A stretch of DNA of 64,000 bases, taken from contig JAIQDT010000226.1 of the NCBI GenBank assembly GCA_021521415.1, positions 1,714,501 through 1,778,500 on the forward strand. Reading direction: 5' to 3'. How positions within the stretch are numbered: position 1 is the first letter of the stretch; each line of letters opens with the position of its first letter. A program made the position numbers and the translations under genes. Shown here piece after piece: positions 45,166-57,675 of the stretch. Under the pieces are notes generated by a model. The model made no database searches. It saw only the letters and a program-made list of their open reading frames with translations, and was not told where the DNA came from. This DNA is from Bidens hawaiensis. Its lineage: Eukaryota; Streptophyta; Magnoliopsida; Asterales; Asteraceae.

Positions 45166-46372
45166 TGTCAGGCCCCTCGATTTCAGCTGGATCTTACTTA
45201 ATCATGTCATAACTCACACAGATTAATGTGCCGATAAGAGAGTTAATGACAGGTTGCTATATTTAGAAAGATATTCGTTTGTTAAAGGCGGAATCAATAA
45301 CAAACATACGGTTGCAATGAATAATCAAAGGTAGAAAGCACACACAAGATTCACTCAAAAGATTTCCATCTATATAATTTTCATCCTACAAAGTGGATAG
45401 TCGATTTAGGGTTTTAGGAATCCTAGGACAGCCGTCACACGATATATTCTATCTCAATAAATGTGTCTGTCTATCCTTATTGTGCCCCTTGGCGGCGTGC
45501 CCTAAACATTCTATTTATAGGCCTGCCAACCTAGGACAGCTGTCATTCCTTCTAGAAACCCTAAATACAATCATACATATTCAAAATAAACTAAGTGTAA
45601 AACAAGTCTTCCGGGTAGGCTTTTCATAAATCTTCATTTTCCGAGTACGCTGTGTACTCTGCCATCCTTTAGGACTTGGTAACATAGAAGTGTACTCGAA
45701 ATCAGTTTCCGGGTAAACTTTACTTGAAGAGTATTTTACCAAGTAAAATACTCACCGGGTAGACTTCAGTCTTCTTGGCTTTGTCAAACTTTGCCCGTCA
45801 AATCCATACGAGCAACCTTGTTCTTCAATGGTCCATTTCAGCTCTTCGCTATAAAATAACTTATTAGCAAAGTGTACTCGGGAGTACTGTTCCTTGCTTG
45901 AGCTGAACCTTGCCCGATATTACTTAGAGATATTCCTTTAGATCATCAAGCATACTTGGACCATACTTATTAATGAATACCTTGCCCGGTCTGCCAATCA
46001 CTTGGCTTCTTGGACTTGGTTAACAAAACCTTACTCGGAAGAGTAACATACTTGGCTCTGAAGAACAGACTTGCTTGATAAAGTGAACCTTGCCCGGATT
46101 TACATAAACTAGTGTACCTTGCCCGGCAATGCACTAATTTGCAAACCCTACTCGGATATCCACTAAAGAAGACTTCTTGAAGTAAACCTTGCCCGATAGA
46201 CAAAATATCATACCCGGCTAAGTAAAACCTTGCTCGGATGTCTATGGTGTGCCCGGATCCATACTTAGTGAATTCTGAGGAGGTTGAGAAGATTCCAATC
46301 TTCCATATACTTCATTCTGGTTAAATCTTTGACTCAACAATCTCCCCCTTAGGTCAATTGTTTGACTCAACA
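45166..46372 (-). repeat. Element G 3' LTR
   Basis: The 1207-bp LTR is read on the plus strand from TGTCAGGCCCC to GACTCAACA. The TATA box is CTATTTATAG (reverse) at 45511-45520. It contains about 17 motifs of the form TTGCCCGGA, TACTCGG or CCGGGTA. The terminal 30-bp part with CTCAACAATCTCCCCCTTAGG repeats a polypurine-like unit inside the LTR. Confidence 0.92.
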
Positions 46373-46607
46373 ATCTCCCCCTAGATTGGAACACCTCAGC
46401 TGACCCAAAACATTTCTTTGGTTACTTACACTTAGCAAAAATACACATCAAATCAAAAATCAAAATTACATATTCAAATAACATAAGCAAATTACATAAT
46501 CAGAAAGTTGTCCGAAGACATTACAAAACAAAGCCTATTCTATTGATCTTGTCTCTTTCTTGCATTATGAATGGCTTGTCTTCAATTGATTATCTCTGAA
46601 GCAGCTT
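46373..46607 (-). other. Element G 3' end with polypurine tract
   Basis: The minus strand reads CTAGGGGGAGAT just before the LTR (46373-46384). A second such tract, AGGGGGAGAT, lies inside the LTR near 46341-46350. Multiple polypurine tracts are a known mark of Sireviruses. The remaining 220 bp lack features. Confidence 0.75.
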
Positions 46608-49600
46608 TCATTTTGAAGATATTAAGGGCTTGGTAATGAGTGTGACTTTCTGGTATAGCCAAGTCCTTATATCCATTAGATCTTCATTGTGCAGGTAGGT
46701 CAAGTCTTCATCCTTTTTAATAATCCCCAGTATTTTTCCATCCGAATTTCTCAGTACAAAATGATTATTATTCTCTTTGAATTCAATGTCAGCTATAATC
46801 CCATTTTTCTGTACTGTGTAATTGGGGCGTCTCATTCTTCTTCCCAGACTTATAAATGTATTCAAGTTGGACAATGGATTCTCATCTCTGAAGGTCATCT
46901 GAAAGTCTCTTTCAGCTATGTCCATTCTTTTCAGCTTTGCAGTCCTTTTTGACTTGTGAGACTGAATCAACCTCCAGCTCCTCTTTTCTTTTAAGAATTT
47001 GAATCCTTTTCCAGCTTCTTCATACAAGTATTTTGACAGATCATTCATCTGCCTACCTGCCAATCTGCTTCTGTTTCTGTAATCATACAATCTGAGAGTG
47101 ACCATTCTATCCAACTGTTCTTCATTGTAGTCACGAAAATCACTCCTAACCACAATCTCTCTCAGCAATCTGCTTTCCATAATCACTTTTAAAGATTCAG
47201 TAACTGAGTCAAAGTACAGTTCCCTAGGAAGATCCACATCAGACTTTGGTCTTGTTGTTCTTTGTTGTGCAGAACTGCTTGACTCACCTCTTCCTCCTTG
47301 ACCTCTTCCTCCTTGTGGAAATCTTCTTGAAATAGGAGGTCTGAAGGGAATGGACTTCTTTGGTTTTGCAGGCCTCAAGTTAAAGACATTAATGTATATA
47401 GCCTCAACCATCTCTGTTGGTAGATTGGCAAGTTCAACAACATTATGTCCTGTTGCTTTAAGTTCTTTTAACATTTTATCCATGCCAGGAGTTCTTGCCA
47501 ATCCAGCAGGTACAAACCTACCATCAGCATAATATCTTAGGTTCTCTCCTTCCCTTAAGGCTTTCTCCCATTCATCCTTTTTAATATAAAAGAGGTATTT
47601 CAAATCCTCCTTTTCCAAGACATTGAAGTCTGCTTCAGTCATTCCTCTTTGATTTATCATTATGTTTCTTAGAATGTTTATCATTTCTTCATTTTCCCAA
47701 GGGAGAAATGGTTCATCCTCAGGTTCAGGCTTAGGTTCCTCTGGGATGGGTGTTTCAACAGTAGGTACTTCATCTGGTTTTTCCTTTTCAACATGTTTCT
47801 TTTGTTTCTCCCTCAAAGTTTGGATTCTTCTCTTCTTTGCTTGAGGTTCATCAATTGGTTTAGCCTGTTTGGTAGAGCTCTCAGTTTGGACCCTTTTCAA
47901 TTTTTCTTTTCTTTTCAGTTTGTTGTATTGGTCCAACACTGATTCTCTGGATAAATGTTCAACAATCTCAGGCTTCATACCTCTCTGCAGTAAATAACCA
48001 CACATGCCTCCAAACTTTTTCTTCAACTCCTCCATCTTTTCCAGTTTCTCATTTTCTTTCACAAATTTTTCAATCACCTTTTCTTTTTCACTGTTATAGA
48101 GATCTTGGAGTTTATCAAAAGTAAAGTGAGACAAATCCTTTTCAAAATAGTTGTGCCTTCTGAGATAATCTCTATATTTCTGGGCATCTCTATTCTTTTG
48201 TTTGCATAAGCTTCTTGAGAGTATTATTTTCTTCTTCTAATCTCTGCTTCAATTCATCATCATTCATAGCAGCCAGAGTTTCAAAGCTTATACCAAATCT
48301 TCTTAACTTTATCACCAATGGATTTTTCCTTTTAGCTTCCAACACATTCAGCTCAATGTTTGCCCTATGTTCCTTAGTCATTGTGACTTGAGGTGACACA
48401 ACATTAGCAGCTTTCACATTCATTGCCTGATCATTCTCAGGATCATCATCATTATCATCAGAATCCTCAGATTCATCCTCTTCTTCAGTTAAATCATTCA
48501 TGGCATCAATTTTTGGTTCATCAGAAGGTGGATGATCTGGTTCATTTCTGGTTGGCACATCAGGGACACCTGGGATCTTTTGTCCTGGTCGTAGTGTCTG
48601 CAAAGGAATTGCCCTGATTGGGCTAGTTTCATTATCACCTTCATTATCAGGAGTCTCAACATAGTATTTATTCTTTTCATCCCATTTTCCTCTATTTTTT
48701 TTCCTCTCATCATCCTTCTTCTGTTCATCATACTTTCTCTTTCTTGTATACACCTGTTCAAATCTTTTCTCTCTTTCCATCCTGATCTTGGTGATATTAG
48801 CCATCATCTCATCAACAGATTCACCAGTTGGTCTCTCAGGTTCCCTTTCAGGTTCCTTTTGAGGCCTTTCTTCAGATCCAGATTCAGGTTGGCTCTGTGG
48901 TTGAAACATGCTAACCACTAAGCCAAAGAGTTGTCAACTTCCTCAACTCTATTCATATTAATCAATTCTTCAATCATCTCCTGATCAGGCACATCATCAA
49001 TCATTTCTTTTGCAAGATTGGCTTGTTTGATCAAGATCTCCTGCTCTTCCATTTATTCAGGAGTTAAGGATTGGGCTATTTTCTCCCTTTCCATTGATTC
49101 TCTGATAATTCTTTTTTGTTCCCTTAAGGCAGCATCAGCAGCAATAGCATCATCTCTAAATAATACATCCTTTTCAGGATATGCCTTAACAGGCTCTTCT
49201 TCTGTAACTTTTGCTTTTCCTTTGTCCATCGTTTTTTTTAACTCTTCTTTACTTTCTTGAGGGAAATTATCAATTTCTTTTTCAAGTTCATCCATCTCAT
49301 CATCACATTCTACATTCTTGGAGCATTCTGCTTGTTCATTTTCTGGTTCAGTGAGTATTAGCTCCTCAGTAGCAGTATCTTCATCATTCATCACTTTAGT
49401 GTCTACTTCTGTAAGTATGTCAGTCAAGACATCAGTAGCTATGTCAGTAGGAGTATCAGTGGCCATATCAGTGATAGCCACATTTTCTTCTGTATTTATC
49501 TCTTCAATCCTTTCCTCTGTCTCAACCTGCTCTTCAACATTTATCTTTTCAATTTCATTCACTTTCTCAACAGTCTCTTCATCTCTTCTTTCATCAATGA

Positions 49601-51121
49601 AATCATAGTCTTGTTTTGCACCCTCAGACATATCTCCTTCATACTCATCATCATCAATCCTCCTTTCATCACTGCTTTCCTCTCCATCATCATACACATT
49701 CACAATCAAATTTAAAGCATCAGCAGTCTCTGCAACTGTTACATTTTCTTCTTTATTTCCACCTGAGACCGCTGGCATAGATATATTCTCCCCCTGTTTT
49801 GGGGCAGCTGAGGTCTTCTCAACCTCCTGCTCTAGGGTTTGAATTCTCAAATTTGCTTCTACTAGTCTCTTCAATAACATAACATTTTCCTCAGTTACTT
49901 CCTCATTCCTTCTTCTCAGTTCAGCATTTTTTTTAATAAGGTCAGAAGGTCACTATTAGTTTGTGGTGTTGTAGGAGGTGATGTGGTGAAATGTTCATAA
50001 TCAGGTTGTTCTTGGTTTGAAGTGTGGGATTGAAATATGGATGGTGGTGTTTGTGGTGGTGGGGATGTATGTGTAGACGTTTCTGGTTGGCTTAAGGTTA
50101 GGATTTGTGGTTGTGTGTGAGTGATCTGGTGTGGTGGAGTTTGTGGTGGTGATGGAATAATTGGTTGTTCAATGTGCTCAAGTTGCTCCCCTCTGAATAA
50201 GTGCAAAAACTTCAATATTCACTTCGTCTTCTCCTTCATCTCCATTACCATCTCCATCATGAGAATTTCCATCATCATCACTATCATCATCCTCTCTTCC
50301 TTCCTCCTCTGAGCTTAACTCAGGTACTGGCATCACTTGCAACTCATTGTCCAATAACCATGGCAATATCTCAAATGGAACATTTGAGTTGTATGTATAT
50401 GAGACACCTGGATTTTTGATTCTTTTATATGTGCCAGGGTCTTGCAGTTGGTGTGTAGTTTCAACAGTGGGTAGATCTTGAAGCTCACTATTGAAAATTA
50501 TCTGTATGAATCTTGGATATTGTAAAAATCTTTTTCTTTCAGGCTTCTTCAGATTTCCTACTAATCCTTCAAATATCATCTTAGAGAAATTGAAGGGCAT
50601 ATCATATATAATCCCAACTGTGGCATTTGCCAAGTCGTGACTCATCAAGGTCCATGATCCGTTTCTTGGAGCAAATCCGTGTATAACATGGTGAATAAGA
50701 AATCTGTACACCATAGGAAACATGCCCTTCTGAAACTGTCCATCATGAACATTTCCTTGATAACCCATTGTCTCTTCAAATATTTTCATCAGGTGGGGTG
50801 TGCTGAAGTTTATTGAGTTGTGATCACCATCATTCAACCGGAGACATCTTCTTATCATTCTCTCTGTAATATGTATCTCTTGTCTAGCCACGGTTGCCTC
50901 GATTCTTTTACCATTTATGTCCTCAACCAGTTTTGCAGATCACCAGAAATCCAAGGAGTGATTTCTGTAAATTACAGGCTTTCAGTGAATGCGAAACTGA
51001 CATTGGACTAAGCCATCCAAGTTATCATCCTAGCCATCGGCTCATTGTCAGGTGTGACTTGTAGAAGTGCACACATATTATGTTTTGGTTCGAAGATATA
51101 CTTGGGTTCATCGTCTGCCAT
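46608..51121 (-). pseudogene. Element G third ORF (envelope-like position), broken
   Basis: A very long reading region downstream of pol, about 1,480 codons if joined, starts at ATG 51121 (MADDEPKYIF) and ends at 46608 (TKPLISSK). It is the ORF that Sireviruses carry in the env position. Pieces: 51121-50892 with stops; 50891-50178, a globular region (TERMIRRCLRLNDGD, LQYPRFIQIIF) resembling Asteraceae proteins that are auto-named synaptobrevin/longin-like; 50215-49916, Pro/Thr/Ser-rich; 49880-49053, acidic with leucine-rich helical start; 48918-48190, charged and acidic; 48134-46608, coiled-coil-like, a Gly/Arg patch, and a well-kept C-terminal domain. Frames change between pieces. I see no signal peptide or membrane span, so an envelope role is not supported. 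Confidence 0.75.
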
Positions 51122-54100
51122 ATCTGAATCACATAAACAAACATATTCAAAGTGAAATTAGTTATAAAGTTTAGTACTTTTAGCTAATTTCAAGGTATAA
51201 AAATGAAGAAGAAAGAAAAGAGAGAAAAATCATCAAGAACCTGTTCTTTGACAAATTTATAACCCGAAATACTAGATTTCTTGAGAAATTAATCACAAGG
51301 AAAGTAATCAAGTATAAACATCCTTACTAGGAATCAATCAAGACACCCATATAGATTTCTCAATTTCAAATTAAAACTTATCTAGCATAAACCCTAATAA
51401 GAATCATAATCAATTTTATCATACTAAATAACATATTCAATCAAGCATACTAGAAAACATAGTGTGCCCGAGCAACCAGTCAAGAGAATAGTGTGCCCGA
51501 ACACCTTTCTAATGCAAAGTATACCCGAATAACCTTCATATGGTACAAAGTGTGCCCGGAAATGGATTTCTAGCAGACAATGTACTCGGAAAGTTAAGTT
51601 TTGAAATTACCAAGTATATTGAGGGAACAAAAGTGTACCCGAAATATAAAGTGTGCCCGGAAAACAAGGTTTGCCCGAAAACACTTGTAATTTCAAAGAA
51701 ATGATAAACACACATATCACAGAGCATGCTCGGAATGAAATTAAAACACATAAACATTTAAGTGTGCTATAGTCTAAAATTTCAATGAGCTTGCCCGAAA
51801 ATCCCATGTTAGCACTAAGCTTGCTAGGATAAACACATTCAATCATCAGGTATGCCCTTACCCGAGGAATTTCAACATGCCAAACCATACCCTAAAAATG
51901 ACAAACTTAAATAGTAATATCTAAGCATGCCCGGAAAGATTAACAAACCTTTCCTAACAACATATTCACACAAATCACAAAGCTTACTTGATGTACTTGA
52001 CTAAGTTCATAAAGTTTGCTTGGAATCACAATCAGCATATAACATGCATAGCTTTCCCGAAACAAGAATTTCTTGTTAAAAGCTAGCTATAACAACACAT
52101 AATCATCTCAAGACTTCAAGCTTGCTCGGGAAATGAGTACAACAGTGTACTCTACCCGAAAAGTGTAAACACTTCAAAGCATGCCTGAAAATCATAAAGT
52201 TAGTCAAAAATGACTAAGCTTACCCGGAAAGGTCATAAATCATCAAACCTTACCCGAAATATCATATTCAAACATATTCAACTGTTTTGTGCCCGGAAAG
52301 GTTATAAAACATCAAACCTTACCAGAACTTACATATTCAGCCAATTTAAGGCAAAATGCAACACTTTTTGACTTAAACCACTTTGTCAAAAATATATTTT
52401 TCATTTCAGATCATAGTTTAAGAGCAAATGGTGCATTTAGAGATCAAATTTCAGTTATATTTCTCTTCAAAACATTTCTTCCATTTTCTGAAAAGATCTC
52501 AAGAATGGGATCATATTGACTAAGTAGCTTTCTCAATACTTCATTCTCAGCATTATTATGACAACATAGATATGTTAACAGCAGGTATAAACTTAGCATG
52601 AATTTCATTTCTTTGGTGATATGATTAAGGTTCATTTAAAGCTTAATGCATTAATGGTCAACGCTGTGCTATGATGCCTCATATCTCTTCTCAAAGCTTA
52701 TTTGGCTTTTCCCAGATCACCCAAATTTGACTCCAACCTCCTGTATTTGGTCAAAAACTTGTTTTTGTATGACAGAACTTATTGTATTTTTGTATTTTTT
52801 ATATTCAAACACCTATAGAGGTTGAACGTTGGACTTACAGTTAGTAACATGCCTTTCATTCAAGATGAGACAGATTTTGTCAACATCTTTGTAGTTCTTG
52901 TTGTAACCCTTTTGTTTGATAAAATATTTAAAACACTTATCAACTTTTGGTTAATTTATTCATTCTTCCCCTTGTTTTTGATATTTTCTCAAATTTTCTT
53001 AAAACATGTTCTTTTTCATATTTAAAGATGTTTCATTTTTTGGTTGACCAAATAACAACAGGCTCGTGTATGACTGGGTAATCACTTTTCTGCCTATCAT
53101 TTGGAGAGAATTATCTTGATACATGCAAAGACAACTATGTATCTCCACATAAAGATTAGCATATTCATTATGTATATATCACCTTAGATTTTACATCATC
53201 ATGGGAAAGCAACCATACATGTTAATGACTATACTAAGGTCTTTTTAGCCTATTAATTCCATATGATCTACTAAGTAGTCAATGTACGATCATTTCCCAT
53301 TAAACACAGTTTAATATTCAATCACCCCAATATCTCTTCATTGTCAGGTTAATGGCTATCCTGTTTGCCAAAAAGTGGTCAACAGGACCAAACATACATG
53401 TGTATATATGTTCTTTCAAAGTTAGAGCTATTGACATAGTTTTAAGTAAAGGAATAAGAAACAAGTTATTATTGCCCCAAATGCATTCAGTTTTCAGGTC
53501 AATGGCTATCCTTTGAATCTGTAGAGATTTAAGGACCAAACATACACGGGTGCATGTCCTTCCAACTAGGCAAATGGCATAGTTTTCAGCAAAAACAACT
53601 ACTTGAGACTTTTCTTAAAAAAAATCCTTCTTTTAAGCTTCTTTTAAAGCTTGAACTAAATAATCTTATTATATCTCTGCACCATTAACAACATGCTCAT
53701 GTTTTGATCAAAATAAAGAATTTACGCAAAATTCATTTGAAATTTCATTAAATCACTTAATTTGGACATAAAACACATTTTGACATAAACAGTTGCAGTA
53801 CATAATTAAATCTGAATGACACCCAATATTATCAGGACAAGCAAACATTTAACAACATTCATGTGTAAGCATATCCTAACAACATCAGATGATCAGATAA
53901 AACACATAGTCAAGCATTAAAGCAGTGATGTCAAATAAGTTTACTCTCACAAGTAAATCATAACACAGACACTTATTCTAACATCACAAATGCACATCAA
54001 CTGATAATCATGCAAACCTATCAATCAGATCAAACATGTCAAATTTTGCATACATACACAGTTAAAGCACATAACAGTTAAGATATTCAGTAGCATATTC

Positions 54101-54216
54101 AAATATCATACTTAAGTAACATAATCAAGCATATTCACTAAACATTCAATAAGTGTAATCTTTAACAAAATAATCAGTTATCACAGAGAGACACACAACC
54201 AGGCACAAATCCTTAA
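51122..54216 (-). other. Element G region between pol and third ORF
   Basis: This 3.1-kb stretch has no gene. Between 51469 and 52330 it holds some 20 copies of short motifs such as GTGTGCCCGGAA, TGCCCGAAA and TTACCCGAAA, like those in the LTRs. A degenerate direct repeat of roughly 120-150 bp occurs around 53325-53450 and 53477-53593 (shared TCAGGTCAATGGCTATCCT and GACCAAACATACA). The rest is AT-rich. Confidence 0.7.
53325..53593. repeat. Degenerate tandem duplication in G
   Basis: Two units share TGTCAGGTTAATGGCTATCCT against TTTCAGGTCAATGGCTATCCT, then GGACCAAACATACATGTG against GGACCAAACATACACGGG, then a CATAGTTTT block, in the same order. Spacing is about 150 bp. Confidence 0.65.
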
Positions 54217-57200
54217 TCAGATTTCTTTAGAGTTGATCATTCCCAGGGCTTTCAGAAGAAAGTTTAAACTGGTTCTTTCAAGTGGTTTGGTGAAAAGGTC
54301 AGCCAAATTGTCACTTGTAGCAACTATTTGCATTTCAATCAAAACTTTTTCACTGCAGTCTCTGATGAAATGATGTCTGATTTCAATGTGCGTAACAGTA
54401 AAATATGCAGCTGTATTGTCAATAAGAATAGGGGTGTTCAAGAAATTCAAACCATAGTCCAGCATTTGATTTTGAATCCATAGAACTTGTGCACAGCAGG
54501 CAGATGCAGCAACATATTCAGCTTCTGCAGTAGAGATTGAGACTGTAGTCTGTTTTTTGCATTGCCATGACACTAGCCTTCCACCCAAAAATTGACATCC
54601 TCCTGAGGTTGACTTTCTGCTCATGTTACAGCCATCATAATCACTGTCTTTATATGCAATCAGGTCAAAAGATTGATTCTTTGGATACCAAATTCCTAGG
54701 TCTGGTCTTCCTTTCAAATATCTGAATATTCTTTTAACAACATTCATGTGGGAGACTTTTGGACTTGATTGGAATCTTGCACACACACATACAACAAACA
54801 TGATATCTGGTCTTGTTGCAGTCAGATACATCAGAGATCCAATTTTGGATCTATATTCATGTTCATCTATAGGCTCCCCCTTTTCATCTGCAATCATCTT
54901 TTCTTTGGTGTCCATTGGAGTTGAAGCAGTCTTGTACTCTTGACAGTTGAACTTGTTCAAGATGTCCTGCACATATTTTTTTTGATGAATGAAAATCCCC
55001 TCAGCCTTTTGTTGAACTTGCAGTCCTAGAAAGAAGTTCATTTCTCCCATAGAGCTCATGCTGTATTTGGACTTCATTACCCCTTCAAACTCCATACACA
55101 TTTGTTCATTTGTAGAACCAAAGATGATGTCATCCACATACACTTGTAACAGAAGCAAGTCTGATCCCTTTCTTTTGTAGAAGAGTGTCTTGTCAATGGC
55201 TGCTCTTTTGAAACCATTTTCAAGAAGATGATTTGACAGCTCATCAAACTATGCTCTAGGAGCCTGATGCAATCCATAAAGGGCTTTGTTTAACTTATAC
55301 ACCCTGTTTGGATACATTGGATCCTCAAAACCTGGAGGTTGAGCAACATACACCTCTTCATCAATCTTTCCATTTAGAAATGCAGACTTAACATCAAGCT
55401 GGAACACTGTAATGTTCTTTGAGGCAGCATATGCAAGAAAAATCCTGATAGCTTCAAGTCTTGCAACAGGTGCAAAGACTTCCTCAAAGTCTATTCTTCT
55501 TCTTGAAGACATCTCAGTGCTACAAGTCTAGCTTTAATCTTAATCACCAAACCCTTTTCATCCCTTTTGTTTCTAAAAACCCATTTGGTTCCAATTTCAT
55601 ATCTGTCAAATGGCTTATCAACAGGGTCCGACACATGCAGGTCTCTAAATGTGCCAATTCCTCTTTCATTACTTCCACCCAACTATTGTCTTTTAATGCT
55701 TGTGCTATGTTCTTTGGTTCTATTTGGGACAGAAAACAAGAGTAAAGACAGATGTTTGCAATTTCGGAATGACTTCTTGTAACACTTTCATGCAAATCAA
55801 CAATGATGTTTTCAGAAGGATGATTCTTTTCCACATAAGGAGTTTGTACAATCATATCTGTAGACATGTTTGTGTCAAGATTTGTTTCATTGAGTCCTGG
55901 ATCTTCAATTATCAAATCAGCTTCTGCATCATGAAATTCTAGTGCTTCATCATTATTTTGTCCTGAAGTAGAAGCACCATTGTTTTCTAAGTTTAGTCTT
56001 AAAAATAGATCTTGAAATCTTGCAGTGGATGCAGTTTCATTTTCACTTGCATGGTTGCTTGTGTCATCCTCAAGCTGAATTGTATCATTCTGTACATTTG
56101 GATTGTCTTGATTGTGCTCAGCATGATCAATTTCATCAGTGTTCCATGAGGAATTCTTCACAAAAGAATATTCTTTCTCTTTTCTAGCAACCTTCTTCCA
56201 TAATTCTTCTAAGTCCAATGTTTTCTTTTTCTTTTCTTCAATTACACTGGTCTTGTAGAATGAGTCATCAAAGTCTTCAGGATAAATCTTGAAAGACCTT
56301 ATTAACTTCTCATGATCAAACAGCCATGCTGCACCATCAACTGTATTGAATTGATTCTCATTAAAGATGATGTCAGATGATTCTATAACACTCAAGTGAT
56401 CTTTCACATAAACTCTGTAGGCTTTTGAGTGTGTAGAATATCCAACAAAGAAGCAATCCAGGGATTTTGTTTGAAACTTGTTCAAATAGTCCCTTGTATT
56501 CAAAAGAAAACATTTGCATCCAAAGGGCTTGAAAAACCTGATGTAAGGCTTTCTGTTGTTAAATATTTCATAAGGAGTTTTGTTATGCCTTTTGTTCACA
56601 AGTACCCTGTTCTGAACATAGCAGGCTGTATTTATGGCTTCAGCCCAAAAAGTGACAGGCAGATTAGCATCTGCTAACATGGTTCTTGCAGCTTTAATAA
56701 GTGTTCTATTTCTTCTTTCTGCTACATCATTTTGCTCAGGAGTTCTAGGAGCTGAAAATTGTTGTTATATTCCTTTTGCTTCACAAAATTCTTGCATAAC
56801 TCCATTCTTAAACTCAGTGCCATTGTCACTTCTCATCATCTTGACTGTCTTATTCAACTTGTTCTCAATCATTGTTACACAATCTTTAATCAACTCTGCA
56901 GTCTCATCCTTGGTACTTAGGAAATAAACCCAAGTGTATCTTGAATAGTCATCAATGATCACCAGACAATATCTTTTCTTCCCAATACTTGGTACACTCA
57001 CAGGACCAAAGAGATCCATGTGAAGTAATTCAAGTACTTGATCAATTGAGTTGATGAGCTTTGGCTTATGAGTAGATTTGTGTTGTTTTCCCTTTTGACA
57101 TGAATCACAATGATCTTCCAACTTGAATTCTCTTGTAGGTAAGCCTATGACATGCTCACCTTTGACAAGTCTATTCATGTTCTTCAAGTTCACATGACAT

Positions 57201-57675
57201 AGTTTTCTATGCCACAATTTTGACTCATTTTCAGTGGCTTTGGAAACAAAACATCCACCTCTTCTTGAAATAGCTTCTTTCATATTCAATTCATACAAGT
57301 TACCATTTCTTGGTGCCATCATCATAATCATTTCAGGTGGAATTACAAACTCAGGTTTTAAAATGAAACAGTGTGAATCATCAAAACTGACTTTGTAACC
57401 CTTATCACACATCTGTGATATACTCAGCAGATTGTACTGAAGACCTTCAACATGAAATACATTATCAAATGAGACTTTCCCATTTGTTAAGATTCCTTTT
57501 CCAACAATCTTTCCACCATTCTCATCACTCCCAAAAGCTACTGGACCTTCATACTTTTCTTCATAACTGACAAGAGATCACTTGTCACAAGTTATGTGCC
57601 TAGAACAACCACTATCCATATACCATATGTCATTTAGAGAAGTGGACTGTTCCTGCACATACAAAGAAAGTTTGA
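54217..57675 (-). pseudogene. Element G pol pseudogene (PR-INT-RT-RH)
   Basis: The order is that of Ty1/copia. Protease: MDSGCSRHIT near 57620, followed by TGA at 57578. Integrase: HRKLCH and CDSCQKGK, then LHMDLFGP, RSDNGTEF and VAERRN; TAA at 56765 falls between the last two where a Gln is expected. RT: two small frameshifts near 55640 and 55510, TAG at 55249 where Trp is expected (APRA then FDEL), and YVDDIIFG near 55140. RNase H: STAEAEYVAAS and the end KALGMINSKEI. The 378-residue piece 56680-55544 also holds a long acidic linker between integrase and RT. Confidence 0.9.

Noticed and set aside
49318..49608. Plus-strand 96-codon Ser/Val-rich frame
   Set aside because: It is the opposite strand of the acidic Thr/Asp/Glu-rich part of the G third ORF.
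50178..51121. Synaptobrevin/longin-like host protein
   Set aside because: The similarity I recall is to auto-named Asteraceae proteins that are themselves Sirevirus ORFs. The piece lies within G, between its pol and 3' LTR, in element sense.
46608..51121. True retroviral envelope glycoprotein
   Set aside because: No signal peptide, no hydrophobic membrane span, and a strongly charged, low-complexity composition.
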